64,000 bases of DNA from JAHFUI01 sp039931615 (GCA_039931615.1 JBDTRR010000023.1:11851-75850); one strand, 5' to 3'. Positions 35,499-44,035 are shown, counted from the stretch's first letter. The notes: a model not told the origin generated them from the letters alone. Program-made: numbers and translations.

Positions 35499-36768
35499 GG
35501 ATCACCGATCCTTCCTGCGGACCGCTCGTCCACGCCACGACGACACCGTCTGCGACGGCGGCGATCGCCGGGTACACCGCGCCCGCGCCGAGGACCTGGC
35601 GCGTGAATCGGAGCGTTCCCTGGCCTTTGGCGAGGGCGCGGCCGATCACGACCTGGCGCGTTCCCTCCTTGACCTGCTCGTCCCAGGCGGCGACCACCGA
35701 CCGGCGCGCATCGATGGCGATCTGCGGGTGGCGCGGCAGACCCTCGGTCGGGATGGGCTCGCGCGCCGTGAACCGGCGGCCGTCACTCGAAACGGCGTAG
35801 AACAGCGCCAGCGTTGGTTCGCGGCCTGGCGCCGGACTGTCCACCAGCGTCGGCCATACCAGGTGCAGTCGATTGGCGGCGTCGGCGGCCATTGCCGGCC
35901 CGTTCTCGGGACAGCCGTCGAGGACCCAGCGGTCTTCGCTGACGCGGACCGGTGCCGCGAAGGTCCGCCCGCCATCCCGCGACACGGTGAACGCGATGTC
36001 GCGCACGTTGCCCGGATAGACGTGGCGCCAGGCCGCAAACAGCGAACCGTCTGATCCGGAGGCGACGGCGGTCTTGCAGCAGTAGCAAACGCCACCAGTC
36101 AGGACGCGCGGCGTGTCGGAGCCGTCCAGCCGCCCGACATACAGCTTGGACAGCTGGGCCCGCGCCGAGCCATCGGCGGCGGGATCGGCGTGTCCGGTGT
36201 GCTGCTGTCCCTCGTGGTGCATCGGTGGACCCTGCCGGGCGGATCCGGCAAGCTCGCGGTGGTCGAGCCAGGCGGCCACCACGTGTCCGTCGCGATCGAT
36301 CGCGGTCGACTGCCAGCCGCGGTTGCCGGCGCCGTCGCCCCCGGGCACTGGTGAGGCGCGGCCGAACGATCTCCCACCGTCGTCGGACCGCGCCTGGAGC
36401 AGCCGCGTCCCGCCGGCGGCCTTCGAGGTCCAGACGACGACGATCGACGGATCCCGGCCACTCCTCGGGACCAGGGCGATGCGCGGCGGCTGTTCGCCGG
36501 ACAGGCTCGCCGCCCCGGCCGCGTCGTTGACGCGCACCGGAGCGCTGAAGCTGCCACCGGCATTGCGACTGACGGCCACGAAGACATCCGTCGGGCCGTC
36601 TTTTGCCGTGGCGCCCCAGCCGACCGCCACCAGTTGGCCGGCCGCCGCGATCGATGAATTCGCGTTGGCACGCCCCTGGATACCGACCTCAATCGAATGA
36701 GCACTGCTCGCCGTCATTGCCGCCGCAACGACAATGACTGCGGCGCTGAGTCTGCGTGTGGCCCTCAT
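35479..36768 (-). CDS. BNR/sialidase-fold exported protein with CYCC and Met/His-rich motifs
   Basis: This 429-residue exported protein is a six-bladed propeller with repeated Asp-box-like turns (SRNAGGSFSAPVRV, RSDDGGRSFGRASP, SRDGGRTFAAPVRV), as in sialidase-fold proteins. The catalytic Arg triad and Tyr of true sialidases are not evident. Two insertions look metal-binding: PPMHHEGQQHTGH (181-193) and GGVCYCCKTA (Cys228, 230, 231). It may bind copper or haem for the neighbouring receptor; this is inferred. ATG 36768 follows GAGAGG and gives a signal peptide. Two hairpins occupy its leader. Confidence 0.75.
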   Translation of the reverse strand: MRATRRLSAAVIVVAAAMTASSAHSIEVGIQGRANANSSIAAAGQLVAVGWGATAKDGPTDVFVAVSRNAGGSFSAPVRVNDAAGAASLSGEQPPRIALVPRSGRDPSIVVVWTSKAAGGTRLLQARSDDGGRSFGRASPVPGGDGAGNRGWQSTAIDRDGHVVAAWLDHRELAGSARQGPPMHHEGQQHTGHADPAADGSARAQLSKLYVGRLDGSDTPRVLTGGVCYCCKTAVASGSDGSLFAAWRHVYPGNVRDIAFTVSRDGGRTFAAPVRVSEDRWVLDGCPENGPAMAADAANRLHLVWPTLVDSPAPGREPTLALFYAVSSDGRRFTAREPIPTEGLPRHPQIAIDARRSVVAAWDEQVKEGTRQVVIGRALAKGQGTLRFTRQVLGAGAVYPAIAAVADGVVVAWTSGPQEGSVIRVTRVP

Positions 36769-36797
36769 GACCTCTCCCTCAATGCGCGACTGATCCG

Positions 36798-36886
36798 GCG
36801 CAGAGCCGGAGCTCTGCGCGTCCGCGTTGACGTTGCCGAGGGGCGTCAGAGCCCGCAACAGCCCGCACTGCCGGACGCACCGGCAG
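36798..36886 (-). promoter_or_regulatory. Leader with two perfect hairpins upstream of the BNR/TonB operon
   Basis: GCGCAGAGC-CGGA-GCTCTGCGC (36798-36819) and CTGCCGG-ACGCA-CCGGCAG (36868-36886) lie in the 163-bp gap before the BNR gene. Either could be a terminator for the small upstream gene, an RNA regulatory element or a protein site. Confidence 0.4.
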
Positions 36887-36931
36887 CGCCAGGCCCGGCC
36901 CCTGCGCGCAACGTGATGAGATGTGGGAGAG

Positions 36932-37306
36932 CTAAGCTCTGGGAGGAGGCGATTCGGGACGATGGGCGCGACGAATGGCGGAGGGCGTGGCCGTCGGTAC
37001 GGACGCACACTGTACGAAAGCGCTTACGGTAACCGTTGGCGGCGGCAGCAGACCGACGCCGCCGGCCTGCGCCAGCAGCGCCGCTTCGGATCCGCCTGAA
37101 GCGTTACGTATCTTGCATGTCCGATCACCTTGGTCGGTGTGATGCATCGGACACGCCTGACCCGGTGCGATCGGGCAATCGCATTCGTCGTGGCTGGCGG
37201 CCGGCGCGTCGATCGCATGCAGCGCCAGCGGCGCGGCTGACGCCGCGAGCTGGCAGATCAGCCAGCCGGCAATCACCCACGACAGACGGCTTCGGACAGC
37301 ACCCAT
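36932..37306 (-). CDS. Small Cys/His-rich exported protein (possible copper-binding)
   Basis: This 124-residue protein has an N-terminal hydrophobic helix (WVIAGWLICQLAASAAPLAL) then a metal-ligand cluster: Asp-Glu-Cys-Asp-Cys at 40-44 and QACPMHH at 51-56, with Cys64. A Thr/Val/Pro-rich C-terminus follows. Such CPMHH-containing small proteins resemble DUF2946-like copper-locus proteins, but I cannot place it firmly. Its ATG overlaps, on the opposite strand, the ATG of the outer-membrane protein gene. Confidence 0.55.
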   Translation of the reverse strand: MGAVRSRLSWVIAGWLICQLAASAAPLALHAIDAPAASHDECDCPIAPGQACPMHHTDQGDRTCKIRNASGGSEAALLAQAGGVGLLPPPTVTVSAFVQCASVPTATPSAIRRAHRPESPPPRA

Positions 37307-38588
37307 GGACTCTCGCTACGGTATCACGGCCGGTTCATCGCCCAGATCGCGAACTTGTTTCCGGCGGGCCGGGGCGTCGCGCCCGATCCAACTCGCCGTC
37401 CTCACCGCCCTGCTGGTCTCGGTCGCGGCGGCGAGCGCGGCCCAGTCCGATCAGGCAGCTCCCGAAGCGCATCATCACCCGGCCGCCGACACGGCGGGAG
37501 CCTGGTCGTGGACAGCCGATGCCAATGCCTTCTTCGGCTACAACTACCAGCAGCGGAAGTACGCCGACTTCTCAGCCTGGGAGTCGCAGAACTGGTTCAT
37601 GCTGGGCGCCAATCGGATCGCCGGGGCGGGACGACTGACGGTCGAGGGCATGCTGTCGCTCGAGCCGTTCACAATGAAGGCGCAGGGATCGCCCCAGCTG
37701 TTCCAGACCGGTGAGAGCTACCAGCGGACGCCGAACGTCAACTTCCAGCATCCTCACGATCTGCTGATGGCGCTCGGCGCGACCTATCGGCTCGAGCGTC
37801 CCGGCGTGCGCTACACCTTCGGCGCCGACCTCGTCGGTTCGCCGACCCTGGGTCCGACGCCGTTCATGCACCGGGAGTCGGCGCGCAACAATCCGGCGGT
37901 GCCGATCGGGCACCACAGCCTCGACTCGACGCACATCACCACCGGCGTGCTCCGCTTCGGCGTCGAAACCGGTCCGCTGTCGTTCGAGGCCTCGACGTTC
38001 CGCGGCGCCGAGCCGGACGAGGACCGGTTGAACGTCGAGCGGCCGGCGCTCGATTCCTGGGCGGTCCGCGTCGGCTGGCACCGCGGCCCGTGGCAGGCGC
38101 AGGTCTCGGGCGGCCGTCTGCACGAGCCGGAATGGTTCGAACCCTACGACGTCACCCGGCTGACCGCCTCGATCGGCTTCAGCGGCGCGATCGCCTCGCG
38201 CGCGCTGGAGGCCACGGCGGCGTGGGGACAGAACCGCGAGTTCAACGGCTACGACAACAAGGACGACAGCTTTCTGCTCGAGTGGGATTTTCGGGCCACC
38301 GGCGCGACGTCGGTCTATGGCCGCGCCGAACAGTCGGCGAAGCAGATCTTCGGCCTCGGCCTGCATCCAAGGGGCTTCACGCATCCGCACTTCTATTCGC
38401 AGGTCAGCGCGGTGACCGTCGGCGCGGTGCGCGACCTGCCGATGGTCGGCCCCGGCCGCGTCGGCGTCGGCAGCGACGTCACCTTCTACCCGGTCATGCG
38501 AGACGTCCTCGACCTCTACCAGGGGTCGCACTCCTTTCACGTCTTCCTACGCTGGCGGCCGGCGCAGACGGCCGTCCACGTCCACTGA
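37305..38588 (+). CDS. Putative outer-membrane protein, His-rich N-terminus
   Basis: The 427-residue protein has a long n-region, then a signal-like helix (IQLAVLTALLVSVAAASAAQ), then a His-rich segment (PEAHHHPAAD). A series of amphipathic strands follows (TADANAFFGYNYQQRKY, RLTVEGMLSLEPF, RYTFGADLVGSPT), typical of a beta-barrel. No family is recognised by me. It is divergent from the Cys/His-rich gene with shared start codon bases, and is followed by a strong hairpin at 38610-38661. Metal-related function is inferred from the neighbourhood. Confidence 0.7.
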   Translation: MDSRYGITAGSSPRSRTCFRRAGASRPIQLAVLTALLVSVAAASAAQSDQAAPEAHHHPAADTAGAWSWTADANAFFGYNYQQRKYADFSAWESQNWFMLGANRIAGAGRLTVEGMLSLEPFTMKAQGSPQLFQTGESYQRTPNVNFQHPHDLLMALGATYRLERPGVRYTFGADLVGSPTLGPTPFMHRESARNNPAVPIGHHSLDSTHITTGVLRFGVETGPLSFEASTFRGAEPDEDRLNVERPALDSWAVRVGWHRGPWQAQVSGGRLHEPEWFEPYDVTRLTASIGFSGAIASRALEATAAWGQNREFNGYDNKDDSFLLEWDFRATGATSVYGRAEQSAKQIFGLGLHPRGFTHPHFYSQVSAVTVGAVRDLPMVGPGRVGVGSDVTFYPVMRDVLDLYQGSHSFHVFLRWRPAQTAVHVH

Positions 38589-38609
38589 CAACGGGGCTCG
38601 CGGAAGAGG

Positions 38610-38661
38610 AAAAAGGGGTCGGGAGTATTTCTTTTTGCATAATGACTCCCGACCCCTTTTT
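38610..38661. terminator. Strong bidirectional hairpin with A/T tracts
   Basis: AAAAAGGGGTCGGGAGT (38610-38626) and ACTCCCGACCCCTTTTT (38645-38661) are exact 17-bp inverted repeats around an 18-nt loop. With the T-run on the 3' side it fits a factor-independent terminator for the outer-membrane gene. The exactness of the arms also fits a REP-type repeat mobilised by a REP-associated transposase. Confidence 0.7.
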
Positions 38662-38755
38662 ATGTTTTTGCGTACTCCGTTTCGGTTACGAGTCGGGCTG
38701 CGAAATGCTGCTATTCTTGGATCAACTTGACAATGTCCGTGCCAGAGCTGGATCC

Positions 38756-39991
38756 ATGTCCATCGTCGCCCTCTCGGAACTGCTCGGCGCCAGCGTGCGC
38801 GACGCCAGCGGCGCGATCCGGGGACGGGTGCGCGAAGTCGCCATCGCACCCGAGGATCACCCCACCCGCATCGCCTATCTGATTGTCCGCACCGCCGCGG
38901 GCGAGCGCGTGCTGCCGGCCCGCGAGCTGACCGCGTGCGGAGCGAGCGTCCGCGCCGAGAGCGACAGCCGGACCTGGGACCGCCACACGCCGTCGGACGG
39001 CGTCCTCCTCCTCAAGCGCGACCTCCTCGATCAGCAGATCATCGACGTGCACGGCCGGAAGGTGGTGCGGGTCAACGACGTCGAGCTCGACTCGACGCCG
39101 GACGACAGCCACGTCCGCCTGAGCGTCCTGTCGGTGGACGTCGGGGCGCGGGGCGCCGTCCGACGTCTGGCGAAGGGCGTCGTGCCGGCATTCACCCTGC
39201 GGGCCCTGCTCGAAAAAATCCCGCCGCGCGTCATCCCCTGGCATTTCGTCGATCTGCTCGAGACCGATCCGGCGCGCCGGGTCAGGCTCAAGATTGTCTA
39301 CGAAGGCCTGTCCAAGATGCATCCGGCGGACATCGCCGACATCGTCGAGGACCTGCCGCGGGCCGAGCGCGAAGCGGTGTTCGAGACGATCGACGAAGAG
39401 GTGGCCGCCGAAGCGCTCGAGGAACTCGATCCCAGGGTGCAGGTGTCGATCGTCGAGTCGCTCGATTCCGACCGCGCCGCCGACATCGTCGAGGAAATGG
39501 ATCCGGACGCGGCCGCCGATCTCCTCGGCGATCTGTCGACGGTCCGCTCGGACGCGATCCTCGAGCAGATGCAGCCGGACGAGCGCCGCGAAGTCACCCA
39601 GCTGCTCGAGTTCGGTGAGCACACCGCCGCCGGCCGGATGACCACGGAGTACATCGCGGTGGCGGAAACGGCGGTCGTCGACGACGCCATCGAGGCCTTG
39701 AAGGCGTTCGAAGGCAGCCGCGAAGCACTGGCGACCATCTACCTGATTGGTGACGGGAACAAACTGACCGGAGCGGTGCCGCTCGTCCGGATCGCCATTT
39801 CCTCGCCGGCGGTCCAGCTGTCGGAGCTCGGCGAGCCCTACGTCGCCTGCGCGCCCGACACGCCGCAGGACGAAGTCGCCGCGCTCTTCGACAAATACAA
39901 CCTGTTGACGCTCGCCGTGGTCGACGAGCACGGGCGCCTGTCTGGCATCATCACGGCGGACGATGTGATCACGATGCTGCGTCATCGCTGA
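38756..39991 (+). CDS. Soluble MgtE-N / CBS-domain protein with PRC-barrel-like N-terminus
   Basis: The 411-residue protein begins with PRC-barrel-like segments (LLGASVRDASGAIRGRVREV and LLDQQIIDVHGRKVVRVNDVEL, up to about 145). An MgtE N-domain superhelix follows at 175-290 (MHPADIADIVEDLPRAER, DPDAAADLLGDLS), then a CBS pair (AAGRMTTEYIAVAETAVVDDA; SGIITADDVITMLRHR). These two parts form the magnesium-sensing cytosolic region of MgtE, but the membrane channel is absent. ATG 38756 is preferred over 38705. The NRAMP-like gene starts 22 bp later, so this protein is probably its regulator. Confidence 0.88.
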   Translation: MSIVALSELLGASVRDASGAIRGRVREVAIAPEDHPTRIAYLIVRTAAGERVLPARELTACGASVRAESDSRTWDRHTPSDGVLLLKRDLLDQQIIDVHGRKVVRVNDVELDSTPDDSHVRLSVLSVDVGARGAVRRLAKGVVPAFTLRALLEKIPPRVIPWHFVDLLETDPARRVRLKIVYEGLSKMHPADIADIVEDLPRAEREAVFETIDEEVAAEALEELDPRVQVSIVESLDSDRAADIVEEMDPDAAADLLGDLSTVRSDAILEQMQPDERREVTQLLEFGEHTAAGRMTTEYIAVAETAVVDDAIEALKAFEGSREALATIYLIGDGNKLTGAVPLVRIAISSPAVQLSELGEPYVACAPDTPQDEVAALFDKYNLLTLAVVDEHGRLSGIITADDVITMLRHR

Positions 39992-40013
39992 ACGCGGCCC
40001 GGGAAATGACCTT

Positions 40014-41279
40014 GTGAAACTACTGCGAAAAAGCTGGAAGAGCCGGCTGGCGCTGTTCATCGCCGTGGTCGGTCCCGGCATGATCGCCGGCGCCGGCGGC
40101 AACGACGCCGGCGGGATCTGGACCTATTCGGTCGCCGGGGCGCGGTTCGGATACTCGCTGCTGTGGGCGATGGTTCCGACCACGGTCGCGCTGATCGTCG
40201 TCCAGGAGATGGCGGCGCGGATGGGCGCGGTCACCGGGAAGGGGCTGAGCGATCTGATCCGGGAGGAATTCGGCTTCCGCGTCACGTTCTTCCTGATGAC
40301 GGTGCTGGTGGTGACCAACTTCGGCAACGTCATGGCCGAATTCGCCGGCGTCGCCAGCAGCCTCGAGCTGTTCGGGATCTCCCGGTTCATCGTGCTGCCG
40401 ATCGCCGCGGCCCTGGTCTGGGTGCTGGTCGTCCACGGCACCTACAACAGCGTCGAGAAGATCTTCCTGGTCTCGTCGACCGTCTTCGTCTGCTACATCT
40501 TCGCCGGCATCCTGGCGCACCCGGACTGGAAGGCCGCCGCCTTCGCCACCGTCACCCGGCCGCAGGAGGTCGGGACCGGCAACTACCGCTATCTCTACAT
40601 CTACACCCTGATCGGCCTGGTCGGCACGACGGTCGCGCCGTGGATGCAGTTCTATCTGCAGGCGTCGGTCGTCGAAAAAGGCATCACGGCGCGCCAATTC
40701 AAGGCGGCGCGCTGGGACGTCATCGTCGGCAGTCTGTTCGCCGCGGTGATCGCCTGGTTCATCATCGTCGCCTGCGCGGCGACTCTGCACGTCGTCGGGC
40801 GGACCGAGATCCACGACGCGGTCGACGCGGCGCAGGCGCTGCGGCCGCTGGCCGGGGAGTACGCCTACATCCTGTTCGCGGCCGGGCTCTTCAACGCCTC
40901 GTTGTTCGCCGCGACCGTCCTGCCGATCTCGACCTCCTACACGGTCTGCGAAGGGCTCGGATTCGAGTCCGGACTGGACAAGAAATTTCACGAAGCGCCG
41001 GCGTTCTACTGGCTCTATACATTGCTGATCGTCGCCGGAGCCGGCGTGCTGCTGGTGCCGCGAGTGCCGCTGGTGCCGATCATGGTGCTGTCGCAGGTCG
41101 TCAACGGCATGGTCTTACCGTTCGTCCTGGTCTTCATGCTGCTGCTGACCAACGACCGGGAGCTGATGGGCGAGCACGTCAACTCGCGCCGCTACAACAT
41201 CGTCGCCTGGACCACTGTCGGCGTGATGATCGCGTTGACGTTGGCGATGGTCGTGATGCAGCTGAGGGGCGGCGGCTGA
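40014..41279 (+). CDS. NRAMP-family divalent-cation transporter with NRMT-like ion-site changes
   Basis: A 421-residue, about 11-helix LeuT-fold transporter. The canonical TM1 motif DPGN is DAGG (GGNDAGG, 29-34) and the TM6 MPH motif is APW (TTVAPWMQFYLQA, about 208-210). Loss of the TM6 methionine, which selects against magnesium in classical NRAMP proteins, is what is described for NRAMP-related magnesium transporters. The adjacent MgtE-type sensor supports magnesium as substrate. Manganese or another ion cannot be excluded. It starts with GTG at 40014. Confidence 0.85.
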   Translation: MKLLRKSWKSRLALFIAVVGPGMIAGAGGNDAGGIWTYSVAGARFGYSLLWAMVPTTVALIVVQEMAARMGAVTGKGLSDLIREEFGFRVTFFLMTVLVVTNFGNVMAEFAGVASSLELFGISRFIVLPIAAALVWVLVVHGTYNSVEKIFLVSSTVFVCYIFAGILAHPDWKAAAFATVTRPQEVGTGNYRYLYIYTLIGLVGTTVAPWMQFYLQASVVEKGITARQFKAARWDVIVGSLFAAVIAWFIIVACAATLHVVGRTEIHDAVDAAQALRPLAGEYAYILFAAGLFNASLFAATVLPISTSYTVCEGLGFESGLDKKFHEAPAFYWLYTLLIVAGAGVLLVPRVPLVPIMVLSQVVNGMVLPFVLVFMLLLTNDRELMGEHVNSRRYNIVAWTTVGVMIALTLAMVVMQLRGGG

Positions 41280-41330
41280 TGCCGCGCGGATCGGGAGCCC
41301 GATCCGGAACACGCCACTCGTCAAACCAGT

Positions 41331-41693
41331 CTACCCACCTGTATCTGTACCCGCAGGGTTGTCGGGCGGCGATCCTTCGCCGGTCGCGGACGGGACAACG
41401 GTCTTTGCGGCCATCTTGCCGCTGCGCAAGAACCAGCCAATCAGACCGACGGCGGTGAGCCCGAGTGCGCCCCGCTTCAGGAACCGCTGCCCTCTCGACG
41501 CCGGTGGCTTGCCGAGCAAGGCGCGGTAGACTTCCGCTTCAGGCGGCACGGTCGGTCTGGGTCGTCCGCGCCGGTCAGCGGCTGGCACCCAGCGCGACAG
41601 TGCGGCAAACGTTTCCGAGGCACAGACCGGGCATTGCTGCTCGTCGTGCACCTCCTCACAGTCGAGACAGAGACGCGCCGCCTGAAGTTGCAT
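41331..41693 (-). CDS. Zinc-ribbon protein with one membrane segment
   Basis: The 120-residue protein starts with a four-cysteine ribbon (LCLDCEEVHDEQQCPVCASE). A proline-rich linker and a hydrophobic helix (GALGLTAVGLIGWFLRS) near residue 85 follow, with a polar tail. It is a small membrane-anchored zinc-ribbon protein of unknown role. It converges on the NRAMP gene. Confidence 0.65.
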   Translation of the reverse strand: MQLQAARLCLDCEEVHDEQQCPVCASETFAALSRWVPAADRRGRPRPTVPPEAEVYRALLGKPPASRGQRFLKRGALGLTAVGLIGWFLRSGKMAAKTVVPSATGEGSPPDNPAGTDTGG

Positions 41694-41740
41694 GATGCAG
41701 TCTAATCCTGGCGTGTCCGGATTCCGGTCACGGTTATCGC

Positions 41741-41887
41741 GTGGTGAAAGTCCCGGCGAGCACCGAGGCCGGTGCTGCGCCCGGCTGGCAAGGCGCGAAG
41801 CGCGAGAATACCGGGAATATTTGAGCGATGAGCAACACCGCCAGGCGGGATGCAGCGCCGGCCGAATGCCGGCGCGACTTTCATCAC
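41741..41887. repeat. Candidate repeat element with 12-bp imperfect terminal inverted repeats
   Basis: GTGGTGAAAGTC (41741-41752) and GACTTTCATCAC (41876-41887) pair with one mismatch. Inside are hairpins AGCACCG-AGGC-CGGTGCT (41759-41776) and GCGCCGGC-CGAAT-GCCGGCGC (41855-41875). The element fills nearly all of the gap between two minus-strand genes and contains no gene. It could be a MITE or a structured RNA. Confidence 0.5.
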
Positions 41888-41900
41888 GGGCTGTTAGCCC

Positions 41901-43286
41901 CTAGAGCGCCCGGAGGAACGCGACCAGGTCCTTCTTTTCCGGGGTCGCGAGCTTCAATCCGAGCACCAGGTTGAAGAACTCGACCGTATCGTCCAGCGTC
42001 AGCAGCCGATCGTCGTGGAGGTAGGGCGGCGAGTCCTTGATGCCGCGGAGCGGGAAGGTCTTGATCGGACCATCCGTCGACGCCAGGCGGCCATTGATCA
42101 GCTTCTCCTTGAAGAAGCGCTCGGCCTGCAGGTTGTGCATCAGGTTGTCGGTGTAATACGGCGCCATGTGGCAGGCCGAGCATTGCGCCTTGCCGAAGAA
42201 CAGCGCCTCGCCGCGCCGCTCGGCCTCGCTCGTTTTCGCCGGATCCAGCCGGCCGAGAATGTTCAGCTTCGGCGCCGGCGGGAAGTCGAGCAGGTTCTGG
42301 AACTCGCCCATGAAATGGACCTGGGTGCCGCGGTCGAGCGGGTTCACGCCCTTGCGCGCCGCCCGCGTGTGGTCGCCGTCGAAGTAGGCGGCGCGCTGTT
42401 CGAACTCGGTGAAGTCCTCGACGCTCTTCATCGCACGCTGTGAACCGAACAGACGCTGGATGCCGACGCCGCGCAGCGACGGCGTGTCGATGCGGTGCCG
42501 GTGATCGTTGGGCCTGATATCGCCGACAGTATGGGTCGAGGCGTTGGTGTGGCCGTTGGAATGGCAGTCGAAGCAGGCCACGCCCTGCGACGCCTTCAGG
42601 CTCTTGCGGTCGTCGGTCAGGTTGAACTGCTGCTGCGGAAAGGGCGTGAGGAGCAGCCGTAAACCCTCGAGCTGTTTCGGATTGAGAATCTGGTTGAACA
42701 GCCGCTCGAAGTTGTCGAGCGTGACCAGCTCGCCCTTCGACACGTCGCCGAGATCGGGGCGGGTCACCAGGAAGATGCCGGCCGCCGGCGTTTCGGGAAT
42801 GAGATGATCGGGCAGGTCGAAGTCCAGATCGAAGCGGGTCAAATCCCGCTGCGTCTGCTTCTTGACTTCCTCGATCAGCAGCTTCGGGAAGACCATGCCG
42901 CCGGTTTCATGATGTGGGTGGGGCAACGGGTAGAAGCCCGCCGGCCACGCATCCTGGGCCTTGATCTCCTCCGGCGTCATCGCCGCCAGCCGCTCCCAGG
43001 TCATCCCGCCGGCCAGCTTGACGCGGACGCCGTCTTGTACCGCCTTGCCGCGCGACATCGTGACGCCCGGCGCCGCCCGGTTCGCCAGGTCGTAGCGAAG
43101 GTCGAGCAGGTCCTGATGCCGCTTGGCGAACGTGGGCTTCTCCTGCTGATTACGCTGGATGACCTGGGCGAGCGGCTCGGTCTTCACCAGCGGATCATCC
43201 TGCCCGAACAGCGCGACCGCGCCCCACAGCGTGGCACCGCAGATGGTCCCTGCCGTGACGAGACCGTGACGAATAGTCAGACGCAT
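41901..43286 (-). CDS. Exported di-haem cytochrome c (CcpA/MauG-related)
   Basis: The 461-residue protein has a signal peptide and two haem c motifs, ACFDCH (238-242) and QCSACH (369-373), each in its own cytochrome domain. The arrangement SDGPIKTFPLRGIKDSPPYLHDDRL is shared with bacterial cytochrome c peroxidases and MauG-like enzymes. The peroxidase active-site features cannot be confirmed by eye, so peroxidase or electron-carrier activity is left open. It is located in the periplasm, transcribed alone. Confidence 0.85.
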   Translation of the reverse strand: MRLTIRHGLVTAGTICGATLWGAVALFGQDDPLVKTEPLAQVIQRNQQEKPTFAKRHQDLLDLRYDLANRAAPGVTMSRGKAVQDGVRVKLAGGMTWERLAAMTPEEIKAQDAWPAGFYPLPHPHHETGGMVFPKLLIEEVKKQTQRDLTRFDLDFDLPDHLIPETPAAGIFLVTRPDLGDVSKGELVTLDNFERLFNQILNPKQLEGLRLLLTPFPQQQFNLTDDRKSLKASQGVACFDCHSNGHTNASTHTVGDIRPNDHRHRIDTPSLRGVGIQRLFGSQRAMKSVEDFTEFEQRAAYFDGDHTRAARKGVNPLDRGTQVHFMGEFQNLLDFPPAPKLNILGRLDPAKTSEAERRGEALFFGKAQCSACHMAPYYTDNLMHNLQAERFFKEKLINGRLASTDGPIKTFPLRGIKDSPPYLHDDRLLTLDDTVEFFNLVLGLKLATPEKKDLVAFLRAL

Positions 43287-43377
43287 ACGTGACCTCCAGA
43301 GGAGGATCGATGTCCTCCACGAATCGCCCCGTTATGCGAGGACCGTGCCGAGATTGAGTGGTACCAGGCGTGTCGAC

Positions 43378-44016
43378 TCAGTCGCCGCCGCTGCCCTTGA
43401 AGTGATCATCCTCGTCGGCGAACAGCACGTTGAAGCTGGTCAGCGATCCGTAGCAGCCGCTGACGTAGATCTGCAGCTTGACCTTGACATCGTCGGGAAG
43501 ATCCGACGCATTGACCTGCTGCTCGAGCGTGCGCAGGCGATTCCTCAGCATGACCACCTTGTGGAAGAAGGTCTCGATCGGCCAGCTCTTTTCCTGCATG
43601 CCCGCTGTTCCGGGCCGAAGCACCAGGGTGCCGCCGCGCCACTTCTCGGCCGGCACGACTGGCGAGATGCCGCCTTCCTCGCGAATGATCCGGCGCAGCA
43701 GCAGTTCGAGATCGTCGGTATCGGCAGGGGTCATGGCCGGGGCTATCCTCTCGCGATCGCTGACGACGGGGAACGGCGCCGCGTCCGCCGTCGAGCGTCG
43801 GATGCTCGCCGACGGCGGCGGCGCGGCCGCTGATGGCGCCGCACCGAACCGCGGGCCGCCGCGGTAGTTGTGCTCGCTGTGGCAGTAACCGCAGTCGACG
43901 CGAATCGGGCGGCCGTTGCCGTCGACGACGATCACCGTGTGCATCCGGTCGCTCTTGCAGGCCCGGCAGAAGTCCTCGATCGACTCGCCGGCGCGATACG
44001 TCCGGGGCGGTGACAT
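43378..44016 (-). CDS. Zinc-ribbon protein of unknown function
   Basis: A 212-residue protein with an N-terminal treble-clef-like ribbon: EDFCRACKSDRMHTVI and RVDCGYCHSEHNYRGG, two CxxC pairs 25 residues apart. A Pro/Ala-rich linker, then an acidic helical part (DTDDLELLLRRIIREEGG) and a C-terminal domain (ESWPIETFFHKVVMLRNRLRTLEQQ-like) follow. It is not a recognised family. Its start region overlaps possible starts of the divergent SLOG-type gene, so they are presumably co-regulated. Confidence 0.65.
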   Translation of the reverse strand: MSPPRTYRAGESIEDFCRACKSDRMHTVIVVDGNGRPIRVDCGYCHSEHNYRGGPRFGAAPSAAAPPPSASIRRSTADAAPFPVVSDRERIAPAMTPADTDDLELLLRRIIREEGGISPVVPAEKWRGGTLVLRPGTAGMQEKSWPIETFFHKVVMLRNRLRTLEQQVNASDLPDDVKVKLQIYVSGCYGSLTSFNVLFADEDDHFKGSGGD

Positions 44017-44035
44017 GGCGATGTATGATCGCACG

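Noticed and set aside
35479..36768. True sialidase (neuraminidase) activity
   Set aside because: The Asp-box fold is present, but the conserved Arg triad and catalytic Tyr/Glu could not be placed.
41741..41887. Group II intron or tRNA-like RNA
   Set aside because: It has hairpins but no domain V-like or cloverleaf arrangement, and no reverse transcriptase nearby; kept only as a repeat or structured element.
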